From Chania fonticola_B (lineage in GTDB: Bacteria > Pseudomonadota > Gammaproteobacteria > Enterobacterales > Enterobacteriaceae), in assembly GCF_048537545.1 (NCBI RefSeq), contig NZ_CP183218.1: a stretch of DNA of 64,000 nt, one strand, 5' to 3'. Below the pieces are notes generated by a model. It did not search any database. It had not been told where the DNA came from and saw only the letters and a program-made list of their open reading frames with translations. This document shows, piece after piece, positions 9,179 to 17,800 of this stretch (position 1 is the first letter of the stretch; every line of letters begins with the position of its first letter). Position numbers and translations under genes: made by a program.

Positions 9179-9571
9179 CTAACTGCTTTTTTCTGCACGC
9201 AGTTCGTCGGTAAAAGGTGCCAACAGGCTGTTAAAGCTGCTGCACTTGGTTTGTTCCGGCGTGTTGTCTCTCATCAGGCTTTGATAAATTTCCTCGCTAC
9301 GCTGCGGCAAAGCCCCGTAGCCAGCGCTATTCCAGCCTCGTTGTTTGGCGACTTTGTAGGCAACCTTGTCAATGACCGCATCGCTGGGTAAATCACTACG
9401 ATTACACTTATATTTCAAATACTTGGTACTGGCAATCACTGAAGCCAGCTGTTCTACCTGTTCATTAAGGGCGACAGGCTCCTTTTGCAGAGAAGAACGG
9501 GGTTGCTGACAACCCGCCGTTACCAGCAAAAGCAACACAGGGACAAGACGAAAAATCTTAGTTAACTGCAT
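9179..9571 (-). CDS. gspS: Type II secretion pilotin lipoprotein GspS (PulS/OutS family)
   Basis: 130 aa. Signal peptide MQLTKIFRLVPVLLLLVTAG ends in a lipobox with Cys21 (TAGC). The mature part holds a short helical domain with conserved KYKCNRSDLPSD and QRGWNSAGYG, and later EQTKCSSF. The two cysteines are placed as in PulS/OutS, where they form a disulphide. The pilotin binds the C-terminal S-domain of the GspD secretin and carries it to the outer membrane by the Lol route. It is convergent with gspB. Family assignment rests on length, lipobox, cysteine layout and genomic position. Confidence 0.87.
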   Translation of the reverse strand: MQLTKIFRLVPVLLLLVTAGCQQPRSSLQKEPVALNEQVEQLASVIASTKYLKYKCNRSDLPSDAVIDKVAYKVAKQRGWNSAGYGALPQRSEEIYQSLMRDNTPEQTKCSSFNSLLAPFTDELRAEKSS

Positions 9572-9789
9572 GATAATAATAATCTTATCTTGATTAAGTG
9601 GGTCTATTTTAACAAATCCCCCAGCACTGTCACTTGCTAGAGAGAAAAGTTTTCCTTATTGCGATCCCGCTTGCAGATTCATTTTCAGTGCTTTGCATTT
9701 TACCTCGTCGCCACACAAGTAGAGCACTGCGCGCAACAAGCACCGTGTTCCGTTGGAACCAAGAACCATTGAGATCTTGGAAGGTATGT

Positions 9790-9827
9790 GGGGATGACAA
9801 GGTGAGTTGGTGTTCTCCCTCCTCCCC
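9790..9827. promoter_or_regulatory. Possible MalT boxes upstream of gspS
   Basis: GGGGATGACA (9790-9799, plus) contains the GGATGA core. CCTCCTCCCC (9818-9827) read on the minus strand is GGGGAGGAGG, an exact fit to the published MalT box GGGGA(T/G)GAGG. They lie 219-256 bases upstream of the gspS start, further than usual for direct activation. G-rich sites of this length can arise by chance, hence the moderate score. Confidence 0.35.
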
Positions 9828-10160
9828 CGAACTTCCTGGAAGCTCGGGGTCATCAATAATACGCGTAACTCAAATAAAAAAGTTATATTTTGCCACGTTA
9901 AGAAACATTCATCCTAGCTATATAGGCTTCAATTTTTTGATGTCCTTGTCTATCTAACAATATCTCCCTCATCATTTTAATTTATGGATATATCTTTTAA
10001 AAAATCTATTTTCATCCTGTTACACATACAATAATGAAAACCATCACATCTACTTGCTATTCATTATGTTCAAGCATTACTATCTCACCGCTTTATTCTC
10101 ACCACGGGGGCCTTATGGACGATGGAAGTTTTAGTTTTAGCTTAGTACTACTGGATAAAT

Positions 10161-10206
10161 TTCAGTAATGTAGTTCATGCTACATTCTGAAATAAACAGA
10201 ATGTAG
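10161..10206. promoter_or_regulatory. Operator-like inverted repeat with third half-site
   Basis: TTCAGTAATGTAG (10161-10173) and CTACATTCTGAA (10179-10190) form an interrupted inverted repeat with one bulged base. A third copy, CAGAATGTAG, follows at 10197-10206 in direct orientation with the first arm. It lies 231-276 bases upstream of the ABC permease start. Two close half-sites plus a third downstream are typical of LysR-type control, and a LysR gene ends this cluster (16555-17445); that link is inference. Confidence 0.45.
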
Positions 10207-10436
10207 ACAATCAATCAACGGCTTATCAGCAACGTCCTGGCACTGCCTATGTGCCTTGGCATCTGATAATACCGGCTTGTCATGCCTGTTCCTGTAGTAT
10301 TCATCGTTCACCATCAGCGTAACAATCAGCAAATTAATTTATCTCAAGCTATATATGTTCGTTTAAAACGGAGGCGCTCGGCTTTATCAAGTTGACGTTC
10401 CCGCCGGTTTTTTGAGAAATTTATGGGATTGGCATT

Positions 10437-12158
10437 ATGCAAAAAAGCAGAAGTACATCTATTTCTAGAAAGTACTATCTAAATGACCTTATTGTTTTTG
10501 TAATAGCATCATTGGTCATCGTCTTTCTTATCCGTGCCTGGGGGGACATGCACGGTTCGTTCGATGAACACAACGTGGGTGCCATTAGTCTGGATACCTG
10601 GAATCTTTTCTATTACTCACTAAGAACGACAATGCGGTTTGCCATCGGCATGATTTGGTCATTGTTATTCTCCATTGTCTTTGCCGTCCTGGCGGCGCGC
10701 TACGTGCCGTTACGCAGGGTGATATTACCTTTCGTCAACTTTATGGAGTCAGTACCCTTGGTGGGCTTTTTAACCTTCACCACGGTGTATTTTCTTGGCC
10801 TGTACCCACACAGTGTGATGGGGCTGGAGTGTACCGCTATCTTTGCGGTATTTACCGGCCAGGCATGGAACATGATGCTAACGTTGTACCAGACGCTGCG
10901 CATCGTTCCAAGTGAACTGGATGAAGCCGCACGCAGTTTCAACTACAATCCATGGCAACGTTTCTGGCGGTTAGAGTTTATCTATTCCGTACCCGGATTA
11001 TTGTGGAATGCCATGGTGTCACAATCGGCAGCATGGTTCGCTCTGGTGGCGTCGGAGGCGATCCCGGTCAACGATAAATCGGTGGCGTTGCCTGGTGTAG
11101 GTTCCTATATTGCCGAAGCGCTGGCGCAGCAAAACCTGCACGCTATTCTGTTTGCCGTGATCACATTAGCGGCCAATATTATCGTGCTTGACCAATTGGT
11201 TTTCCGCCCGTTGGTTCGCTATACCTCCCGTTTCAAATACGAAGATGTTAGCGCCAATAAAACTGAAGGCAGCTCATGGTTTTATAACTGCCTGAGCTAT
11301 TCCCATCTAGGATCAATGTTGTCAGCGGCCCTACGCATGCTGGCTGATGTATGGCTATTTAAGCTGCCGCAGATCTGGTACGGCCTTGGTTTGCACAAGC
11401 TGTTTCGCATCACCGCAAAAGCCAACTGGCTGTGGCGCAGCACTTGGTATCTCGCGGTGGTCATGGCCTGTGCCTGGTTTGGTTATCAACTGTGGGAGTA
11501 TTTCCCAAAGCAATACTTCGCCATGATGCCTGAATGGATGCTGCTGACTACTGCACGTGTAGTGGCTGCAATGGTGCTCAGTATCGTGATTTTCACCCCA
11601 CTCGGCGTCTGGATAGGGATGAATCCACGCCTGGTGAAATTCTTCCAGCCGATCATTCAAATCCTGGCTGCTATCCCACCCAATATTTTCTATCCTCTGA
11701 TCGCCGCTTTTATCGCTGTTTATCATCAGGATCTTGGCTGGTGGGCGATTCCAATGATCATGCTCGGCACGCAGTGGTATGTGTTGTTTAACGTCATTGC
11801 CGGCGTCACGGCAATCCCATCACATATCACCGAAGTCAGCGAAACCTTCGGTTTACGGAGTTTCAAATGGTGGCGTTACTATATGCTGCCCGCGATTTTC
11901 CCCTACATCGTTACCGGCATTATTTCTGCAGCAGGCGGTGCCTGGAATAGCGCCATTGCAGCAGAAGTCATTCAATGGGGAGCTACCACGATCAGTACTA
12001 CCGGGCTGGGCGCTTTTATTTCAGTCGTGACCGATGCCGGTAAAAACCCGGAATCCGCGCTGGGCTGTGCTGCCATGTGCTCACTGGTGGCGTTATGCGT
12101 AATCTTTATCTGGCAGCCACTGTATCGCGTTGCAGAAACCAAATTCAAATATGATTAA
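10437..12158 (+). CDS. ABC importer permease, two fused BPD domains (nitrate/sulfonate/taurine-like)
   Basis: 573 aa with two consecutive binding-protein-dependent permease domains in one chain. Domain 1 (about 10-275) has the EAA-type loop SELDEAARSFNYNPWQRFWR. Domain 2 (about 330-573) has the matching loop SHITEVSETFGLRSFKWWRY. About a dozen membrane helices are expected. The loops resemble SsuC/TauC/NrtB-type permeases, but the substrate cannot be named. One polypeptide would form the whole membrane pore. It is followed after 14 bases by an ATPase gene. No substrate-binding protein gene lies anywhere in the cluster. The ATG at 10437 has only a weak ribosome site (GGGAT). Confidence 0.85.
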   Translation: MQKSRSTSISRKYYLNDLIVFVIASLVIVFLIRAWGDMHGSFDEHNVGAISLDTWNLFYYSLRTTMRFAIGMIWSLLFSIVFAVLAARYVPLRRVILPFVNFMESVPLVGFLTFTTVYFLGLYPHSVMGLECTAIFAVFTGQAWNMMLTLYQTLRIVPSELDEAARSFNYNPWQRFWRLEFIYSVPGLLWNAMVSQSAAWFALVASEAIPVNDKSVALPGVGSYIAEALAQQNLHAILFAVITLAANIIVLDQLVFRPLVRYTSRFKYEDVSANKTEGSSWFYNCLSYSHLGSMLSAALRMLADVWLFKLPQIWYGLGLHKLFRITAKANWLWRSTWYLAVVMACAWFGYQLWEYFPKQYFAMMPEWMLLTTARVVAAMVLSIVIFTPLGVWIGMNPRLVKFFQPIIQILAAIPPNIFYPLIAAFIAVYHQDLGWWAIPMIMLGTQWYVLFNVIAGVTAIPSHITEVSETFGLRSFKWWRYYMLPAIFPYIVTGIISAAGGAWNSAIAAEVIQWGATTISTTGLGAFISVVTDAGKNPESALGCAAMCSLVALCVIFIWQPLYRVAETKFKYD

Positions 12159-12172
12159 TGCAGGGAAATTAA

Positions 12173-12964
12173 ATGACTATTCAAGAAGTGGTACTCAGCG
12201 CCAAGCAGGTAAACAAAGCCTTCATTGGAGAAAACAAGCTCCCCAAGGAAGTGCTGCGCGACGTGGATCTGAATGTTCACAAGGGTGAGTTCGTTACGAT
12301 CCTTGGGCAGTCAGGTTCTGGCAAATCAACGTTGATGCGCATATTTGCCGGCCTGATTTTCCCTGATACCGGCACGGTATCACTGGCAGGAAAACCTATC
12401 GAAGGACCCAATGCCGATATCAGCATGGTATTCCAGTCTTATGCTCTTTATCCGTGGCTCACGGTGTATGACAACATCGCCTTTGGCCTGATCGCACAAG
12501 ACTTGCCACCGCAATTGATCGACAAAAAGCTGAAAGCATTACTCACGCTGGTTGGCCTGAATGGGTATGAGAAAGCCTGGCCCCGTCAACTTTCCGGTGG
12601 TATGCGCCAGCGCGTAGGTTTTGCCCGAGCATTAGCCGTGGAGCCCAAAGTTTTGCTGTTGGATGAGCCCTTTTCTTCTCTTGATATCTTTACCGCACAG
12701 AAACTGCGGATGGATTTAATGAATATCTGGACGAACAAAAAAAATAATATCAGCGCCATCATCATGGTGAGCCATGACATAGAGGAAGCGGTCATGATGT
12801 CCGACCGAGTCGTCATTATGGATGCCAATAAACGGCAAATCACCGATGAGATCGTTATCGACAGGCCAAGAGAATCACGAGGCAGACAGAATATGGCAGC
12901 CATTATTGATGAAACCAGCGATCGTTTGTATAAGAGAATTGCGATATCACAAAAAGCATCATAG
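12173..12964 (+). CDS. ABC importer ATP-binding protein (SsuB/TauB-like)
   Basis: 263 aa. Walker A GQSGSGKST is at 45-53, Q-loop SMVFQSYALYPWLTV follows, then the signature LSGGMRQRVGFARAL and Walker B VLLLDEPFSSLD, with the switch His in MVSHDIEEAV. The family is the nitrate/sulfonate/taurine-type ATPases. AGGGAAAT upstream provides the ribosome site and the gene is 14 bases behind the permease, so the two form one unit. Substrate is unknown. A second ATPase of the same type is encoded at 14866-15654, so the fused permease might work with a hetero-pair; that is speculation. Confidence 0.9.
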   Translation: MTIQEVVLSAKQVNKAFIGENKLPKEVLRDVDLNVHKGEFVTILGQSGSGKSTLMRIFAGLIFPDTGTVSLAGKPIEGPNADISMVFQSYALYPWLTVYDNIAFGLIAQDLPPQLIDKKLKALLTLVGLNGYEKAWPRQLSGGMRQRVGFARALAVEPKVLLLDEPFSSLDIFTAQKLRMDLMNIWTNKKNNISAIIMVSHDIEEAVMMSDRVVIMDANKRQITDEIVIDRPRESRGRQNMAAIIDETSDRLYKRIAISQKAS

Positions 12965-12998
12965 CTTTCAACGTATTTATTAACATCAGGTTATTGAA

Positions 12999-14087
12999 AT
13001 GAAAAAAATAATGCACTTGGCTGTATTGGGGTTACTATTGCCAGTAGCCAGCACCACGTTAGCTGCAGAAATCGTAAATAAAGACGGCAATAAATTGGAT
13101 TTATATGGGCAGATTAATGGTGTTCATTATTTCAGTAATAATGCTGGCAGCAGCGGCGATCAATCCTACACTCGCTTTGGCTTTAAAGGCGAAACACAAA
13201 TTAATGATGACATCATTGGATACGGCCAATGGGAATATCAAATTGGGCTGAACGGAGCGGAAAGCGGCGAGCAAAGTGGTAACTACACTCGGTTGGGTTT
13301 TGCCGGGGTGAAATTCGGCCCGTTTGGAAGCATCAGCTATGGGCGCAACTACGGTTTACTCTATGACGTGGGAAGCTGGACCGATGTATTACCCGAGTTT
13401 GGTAATGACAGTTATGAAGCTGCCGATAACTTTATGACCAGTCGGGGCAACGGTATGTTGACCTATCATAATCAGGGTTTGGGGGGGATTATTGATGGCC
13501 TGAATATTGGCATGCAATATCAGGGAAAGAATCGGGGGGACGACGCCCATCACACGCAAGACCTGCAGACACAAAACGGCGACGGATATTCCTTCTCCAC
13601 GACCTACGACATGGATTGGGGACTGAGCGCTGGCGGTGCCTACGCCAATTCGGATCGTACACAGGCACAGCGTAGTTTTGGTCTGGCCAATGGCGATCGT
13701 GCCAGAGCCTGGACTTTGGGCCTGAAGTACGATCGGGATAACCTCTATCTGGCAGCAAACTATACCCGCACTCAGAACATGACCTACGTAGAGGGTGGCA
13801 ACTACACCGGCTTTGCACCAAAGGCAGATGCCGTCGAAGCCGTGGCGCAGTATCACTTTGATTCTGGCATCACCCCTTCTCTTGCCTATTTGCAGTCACG
13901 TGGGCGTGACCTACCTGGCATCGGTGATACCGATCTGGTCAAGTATATAGATATGGCGCTGGGTTATAGCTTCAATGCCAATATGTCAGCCTATGTAGAG
14001 TACAAACTGAACCTGCTGGATAAACACAATGCAGCCGGTTTAGGTTCTGATGATGTCGTTGAAACGGGGATTATGTACCAGTTCTGA
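12999..14087 (+). CDS. General porin of the OmpC/OmpF family, cluster-specific paralog
   Basis: 362 aa. The signal peptide ends at TTLAAEIVNKDGNKLDLYG, the usual mature start of enteric trimeric porins. It has the constriction-loop motif DVLPEFGNDSYEAADNF and ends in the terminal aromatic MYQF used for outer-membrane insertion. It is clearly a paralog of ompC in this window (18781-19896) but diverged in the surface loops. It begins 34 bases after the ATPase stop, so is likely co-transcribed with the ABC genes. This suggests a dedicated outer-membrane route for the same substrate, which is inference from position. Confidence 0.92.
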   Translation: MKKIMHLAVLGLLLPVASTTLAAEIVNKDGNKLDLYGQINGVHYFSNNAGSSGDQSYTRFGFKGETQINDDIIGYGQWEYQIGLNGAESGEQSGNYTRLGFAGVKFGPFGSISYGRNYGLLYDVGSWTDVLPEFGNDSYEAADNFMTSRGNGMLTYHNQGLGGIIDGLNIGMQYQGKNRGDDAHHTQDLQTQNGDGYSFSTTYDMDWGLSAGGAYANSDRTQAQRSFGLANGDRARAWTLGLKYDRDNLYLAANYTRTQNMTYVEGGNYTGFAPKADAVEAVAQYHFDSGITPSLAYLQSRGRDLPGIGDTDLVKYIDMALGYSFNANMSAYVEYKLNLLDKHNAAGLGSDDVVETGIMYQF

Positions 14088-14865
14088 GAAGTTAAGCGCT
14101 GAAACCCATGCCTGATGAGGTTTGACCTCATTGGGCTTTTTAGCGTTTTTGAATGGGTAAAAGCTAGCAAGCAAGACATATGAATGAAAGTTAAAAACAG
14201 TGAATACAATCATATTAGCCGTTTCTTTCCCCATTCCACATTGCCAATAGGCATTTCCCTCTGAAATTAGAGTATTTTTCATAGCGACGCCAAAGATAAC
14301 AATCACCACGTTGACTGCATTACCTTCATTTAACGTTTTAGTTTCACTTCCAATGCTCCGGGGTTTATAGTCAACCACTCATTTAAACTCCAATCTCGTT
14401 GATGCTGTGTTTAGTTTAAACATCCCTTGCGATATCCATTAATATTAAATTACATTTTGCAGTTATAAAACATCACTCAGTTATTGAGCTTCCTGACCCT
14501 TGTGGGTACTATGAGACTCCGATTTGATACAGGATAAAATTATGGACACCGACGGTTCGTTATTCATTGGTTTGTTGAGCCTGCTGGAGGCTTAGGCGCA
14601 ATAGTCATTTTACTGCGTCCTGAAAAGTATTCGTATGTGACGTCATCACGTTACAGCTGCACTTTATTCTCACCTCCTTCAGCGCCTTATACTAGGCGAT
14701 CCTAAGCTGACAGCATCTCTCAATAACCAGAATTCAACTTATTAATCAGACCAATAAGACCGCTGGCATTCTCTAGTGTATATTTTCACGTCTGGATGTT
14801 TCTGTGCAAAACTCAGCGGCATATCCTATTCACCTATTTATTTTTTAAAAGATAACCAAGGAAAT
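14088..14865. other. Intergenic region with terminator; no gene recognised
   Basis: 778 bases. A terminator-like structure follows the porin at 14105-14141. The rest is AT-rich. Open frames on the minus strand at 13991-14378 overlap each other and the porin terminator and show no known protein. GTGACGTCATCAC near 14637-14649 is partly palindromic. The promoter of the second ATPase gene should lie in the last 200 bases. Confidence 0.5.
14105..14141 (+). terminator. Probable terminator after the porin gene
   Basis: CCCA...TGATGAGG, loop TTTG, ACCTCATTGGG, then CTTTTT. The inner stem TGAGGT/ACCTCA is perfect. It begins 18 bases after the porin stop. Confidence 0.65.
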
Positions 14866-15654
14866 ATGATGGCCAAGAAAAAAATATTACTTACTGTCAG
14901 CAACGTGAGTAAGAGCTTCCAACCTACGACCCAAAAATCACATTTGGTCCTTAGTGATATCGACCTCAACGTCTATGACAATGAAGTGATCAGCGTATTA
15001 GGGAAATCCGGCTCGGGCAAATCCACCCTACTGCGGATCATCTCAGGTTTGATATCTCCTGATTTTGGGGATGTCATGCTCGGTGAGGACAAAGTCACAG
15101 GCCCTAACCCACAAATCAACATGGTTTTCCAGAACTTTGCTATTTTCCCTTGGTTAACCGTTTATCAAAATATCGCCTTTGGATTGCAGGCACAGCATTA
15201 TTCCCAAGACATCATCGACAAACAGGTGATAAAAATGCTGAACCTGATTGGTCTGGAAAAATACCGCAATGCTTTCCCACGAGAACTTTCCGGTGGTATG
15301 CGCCAACGGGTGGGGTTTGCCCGTGCGCTCGTCGTCGAACCTGCGTTGCTGTTACTGGATGAACCTTTCTCTTCCCTGGATATTTATACCGGAGAAAATC
15401 TACGCAACGACCTAATGCAGATCTGGTCGACGCGGCAAATAAAAACTCGCTCCATGATTTTAGTAACCCACAGCATAACAGAAGCCGTAATGATGTCAGA
15501 TCGGATTATTTTGCTAGGTTCAGACCCCGGTACCGTTACTGGAAATTATGAAATCACCCTGCGGCGTGAGGAGCGGAACAAACGCTCAATGCAAAGCCTG
15601 ATCGAAGAAATCAGCGCTGAGCTAAGCCAGCAAATTGCTACTTCGGTCTATTAA
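14866..15654 (+). CDS. Second ABC importer ATP-binding protein, no adjacent permease
   Basis: 262 aa from the ATG at 14866 (a second ATG follows directly at 14869); AAGGA at 14858-14862 fits the second slightly better. A longer in-frame start at 14776 lacks a ribosome site and adds residues absent from the paralog. Walker A GKSGSGKST is at 46-54, with LSGGMRQRVGFARALV, LLLLDEPFSSLD and LVTHSITEAV. It is of the same SsuB/TauB type as the ATPase at 12173. No permease or binding protein accompanies it, so it may pair with the fused permease upstream or be a relic of a second transporter. Confidence 0.87.
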   Translation: MMAKKKILLTVSNVSKSFQPTTQKSHLVLSDIDLNVYDNEVISVLGKSGSGKSTLLRIISGLISPDFGDVMLGEDKVTGPNPQINMVFQNFAIFPWLTVYQNIAFGLQAQHYSQDIIDKQVIKMLNLIGLEKYRNAFPRELSGGMRQRVGFARALVVEPALLLLDEPFSSLDIYTGENLRNDLMQIWSTRQIKTRSMILVTHSITEAVMMSDRIILLGSDPGTVTGNYEITLRREERNKRSMQSLIEEISAELSQQIATSVY

Positions 15655-15721
15655 AGCCCGGCCTGTATAAACGCCACTGCTCCGCGTCTGCCAGGCATAA
15701 TATCAATTTTTAATCGCTGAC

Positions 15722-15745
15722 TGGCAGATGAAAAGTCTGCCATTT
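15722..15745 (+). terminator. Terminator after the second ATPase gene
   Basis: TGGCAGA, loop TGAAAAG, TCTGCCA, then TTTT. A perfect seven-base stem, 67 bases after the ATPase stop. Confidence 0.65.
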
Positions 15746-15803
15746 TAACTACCTGTTTATCAAGGACTACCTTTTTATCGGTGTTTCATGATAAGCAGAT
15801 AAC

Positions 15804-16511
15804 ATGTTGGTTTTTATCATGCATTTTATTCAAACATTAATAACGCTATCAACAGCATCTTTACTTGGCGCAATTATTGGCTATGAAAGACAGTTCCGGC
15901 AACGCACTGCCGGGTTACGCACCAATACACTTGTTGCCACCAGCGCAGCTATCTTTGTCCATCTGGCCATGACCATTGATGGCAGTGGGGGGGCGGTAAG
16001 AGTGATTTCTTATGTGGTTTCTGGCGTCGGTTTTCTCGGAGCCGGGGCAATCATGAAAGAAGGAATGAATATCCGCGGTCTGAACACAGCGGCTACGCTG
16101 TGGGGATCGGCAGCCGTCGGTACCTGCGCGGGTTGTGCATTATATGGAGATGCACTGGCCGCTACGTTATACGTACTGGCTGCCAATACACTGCTGCGCC
16201 CGATCGTCAATATGGTCAACAAACAACCCTTCAGCGATGTTAACGGTGAATCCACCTACCAGATCTGCGTGATTGCATTTGAACACGAGCAACGCGAAGC
16301 GTTAGCCAAATTCAAACAGGTGATGCAAGCCGAAAACTGCTTTATCTCGCACCTGGATATTGAGCCTTTTGGCGATGATGACGTAGAAATCACCGCAACT
16401 CTCATGCCCGCCTCTGTCACTACTACGGTACTTGATAAAACCGTCAATACTTTACTTGGCGATAGCATGATGAAACAGGCCTATTACAGCAGAATTTGTG
16501 GCTCTGGTTAA
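15804..16511 (+). CDS. MgtC/SapB-family inner-membrane protein
   Basis: 235 aa. The N-terminal half carries the MgtC family core: LLGAIIGYERQFRQRTAGLR, TNTLVATSAAIFV, VVSGVGFLGAGAIMKEG and GLNTAATLWGSAAVGTCAG, spanning four to five membrane helices. The C-terminal cytoplasmic part (about 150-235) looks like the small regulatory domain found in MgtC. MgtC proteins are known for low-Mg2+ survival and modulation of the F1Fo ATPase, but many family members have no known role. Either ATG at 15804 or 15819 could be the start; neither has a strong ribosome site. It is separated from the preceding ATPase by a terminator. Confidence 0.87.
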   Translation: MLVFIMHFIQTLITLSTASLLGAIIGYERQFRQRTAGLRTNTLVATSAAIFVHLAMTIDGSGGAVRVISYVVSGVGFLGAGAIMKEGMNIRGLNTAATLWGSAAVGTCAGCALYGDALAATLYVLAANTLLRPIVNMVNKQPFSDVNGESTYQICVIAFEHEQREALAKFKQVMQAENCFISHLDIEPFGDDDVEITATLMPASVTTTVLDKTVNTLLGDSMMKQAYYSRICGSG

Positions 16512-16554
16512 AAACGTCATACAGCCCCCTTTTACACCGCCAATTCAAATATGA

Positions 16555-17445
16555 ATGAAGAGACTGATTATGAAAAGTATGCCGAAATTATCTCATCTGA
16601 CTACTTTTAAAGAAATTATTTACTGCGGTAGCTTACATGAAACATCAAAAAAGCTGGCTATTTCACAACCGACACTCAGCCGTATTATTAAAGAACTTGA
16701 AGAAAATATTGGCTCGCGTCTTTTGGAACGCAGCAACCGCGGTGTCCGGCTCACTGCGGTAGGTGAAGCATTTTTTCAACGCATTGACGCTATCACCAAT
16801 GAGTTAAGAAATACCATTTATGAATTCCGTGGACTGAAAGAAACCGGAGAGAAATTCTTGCGCTTAGGCATGAGCACCTACCCACTGCTATGCTATCTCC
16901 CCGAGGCACTTGAGATCTTTAATCAGCGTTATCCACACACCCGCATTATCGTGATTGAGGATTGCTCCGAAGAGTTGATTGCCAAGTTGAGAAATAACGA
17001 ATTGGATCTGGTGGTCTGCAACCTCAGCGAGGGGATTAACAGTGTCGATCTGGTAACGCAGGACTTCAAATGTGAGACGTTTTCGCTTTATCAAGGGAAC
17101 AATCACTCCTCTGATGAGCTGCCGCTGGAAGAAACAAAGTGGGTAGTTCCACATTCCTGTACTGCAGGCCGTTTAGCAATGCAAGACTCCTCTTTCCCGT
17201 GCACGCAGCAGGGTAATGTCGTGGAAACTGACTCTTTCCTCGCCACCTGGTGTCTAGTGAAACAACAGGGTTATCTCGCGCTATTAAGCGATCGTGTTGT
17301 GGAGCATTACAGCCCACAGCTGAACCTCAAGAAAAAATCTGCTGAAGATATCAATATCAGCGCATGCTTTTATATTATTAAACGTGACGAGCCCATGACA
17401 TCGTCTATCACTAACGATTTTACCGAGATCCTGATGGCAATGTGA
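16555..17445 (+). CDS. LysR-type transcriptional regulator, TdcA-like N-terminus
   Basis: 296 aa. The winged-helix region reads LSHLTTFKEIIYCGSLHETS then KKLAISQPTLSRIIKELEEN, giving the LysR helix-turn-helix. It is followed by a linker helix and a periplasmic-binding-like effector domain (about 95-296). The N-terminus resembles TdcA more than CysB or MetR by eye. It lies 43 bases after the MgtC-like gene and ends the accessory cluster, so it is the best candidate regulator for the ABC/porin genes. The start may instead be ATG at 16570, which has GAAGAGA upstream. Effector unknown. Confidence 0.88.
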   Translation: MKRLIMKSMPKLSHLTTFKEIIYCGSLHETSKKLAISQPTLSRIIKELEENIGSRLLERSNRGVRLTAVGEAFFQRIDAITNELRNTIYEFRGLKETGEKFLRLGMSTYPLLCYLPEALEIFNQRYPHTRIIVIEDCSEELIAKLRNNELDLVVCNLSEGINSVDLVTQDFKCETFSLYQGNNHSSDELPLEETKWVVPHSCTAGRLAMQDSSFPCTQQGNVVETDSFLATWCLVKQQGYLALLSDRVVEHYSPQLNLKKKSAEDINISACFYIIKRDEPMTSSITNDFTEILMAM

Positions 17446-17517
17446 ACACGCGGAAAATCACCTGGCGAAGTGGTGCAAGCGCCTGGAAAGTAAAGACCTG
17501 AAGGCCATCTGAAAACG

Positions 17518-17546
17518 AAAAACCCCAAGCTCTTACGAGCTTGGGG
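17518..17546 (-). terminator. Intrinsic terminator of tRNA-Ser
   Basis: CCCCAAGCTC, loop, GAGCTTGGGG: a perfect ten-base stem followed on the minus strand by TTTTT, immediately downstream of the tRNA 3' end. Confidence 0.85.
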
Positions 17547-17554
17547 TCTGTATT

Positions 17555-17642
17555 TGGCGGAAGGACAGAGATTCGAACTCTGGGAGCTGTTACACTCGAC
17601 GGTTTTCAAGACCGTTGCCTTAAACCACTCGGCCATCCTTCC
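17555..17642 (-). tRNA. serT: tRNA-Ser, anticodon UGA
   Basis: 88 bases on the minus strand including an encoded CCA. Acceptor arm GGAAGGA pairs with TCCTTCC. The anticodon loop CTTGAAA gives UGA. A long variable arm (GAG...CTC) marks a class II serine tRNA. The T-arm AGAGTTCGAATCTCT is canonical. The gene symbol is by anticodon only. Its 3' end faces the accessory cluster at 9.6-17.4 kb; no integrase gene is seen. Confidence 0.95.
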
Positions 17643-17746
17643 AATGGGCGCAGATATTAACGGTACCGTTATGAAATGTCTATCGTTTTGACGTAAAAAA
17701 ATGCGTCAAAACGCTCGTTAGCTTAAATTTCAGACCAATTGCGCTT

Positions 17747-17783
17747 AAAAAAACCAGAGCCCCGCATCAGCGAGGCTCTTTTC
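17747..17783. terminator. Bidirectional terminator after osmE
   Basis: AGAGCC-CCGC, loop ATCA, GCG-AGGCTCT with one mismatch. It is flanked by TTTT on the plus side and a seven-T run on the minus side, just downstream of the osmE stop. Confidence 0.7.
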
Positions 17784-17800
17784 GGACAATAAGCAGGCAG

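Larger units (their letters stand above)
9572..10436. promoter_or_regulatory. 865-base intergenic region: possible MalT boxes and an operator-like dyad
   Basis: No believable gene lies here; the open frame at 9634-9957 has no recognisable features and unlikely composition. The region becomes AT-rich from about 9880. It holds two MalT-like boxes near 9790-9827, a hairpin formed by CCCCGA-A-CTTCC and GGAAG-C-TCGGGG at about 9827-9851, and a dyad with an extra half-site at 10161-10206. It must contain the promoters of gspS (minus) and the ABC/porin cluster (plus). Confidence 0.5.

Noticed and set aside
9634..9957. 107-residue open frame in the gspS/permease gap
   Set aside because: No ribosome site, no domain, and it crosses a GC-rich hairpin and an AT-rich promoter zone.
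14040..14378. Overlapping minus-strand open frames after the porin
   Set aside because: They overlap the porin 3' end and its terminator and show no known protein or clear start signal.
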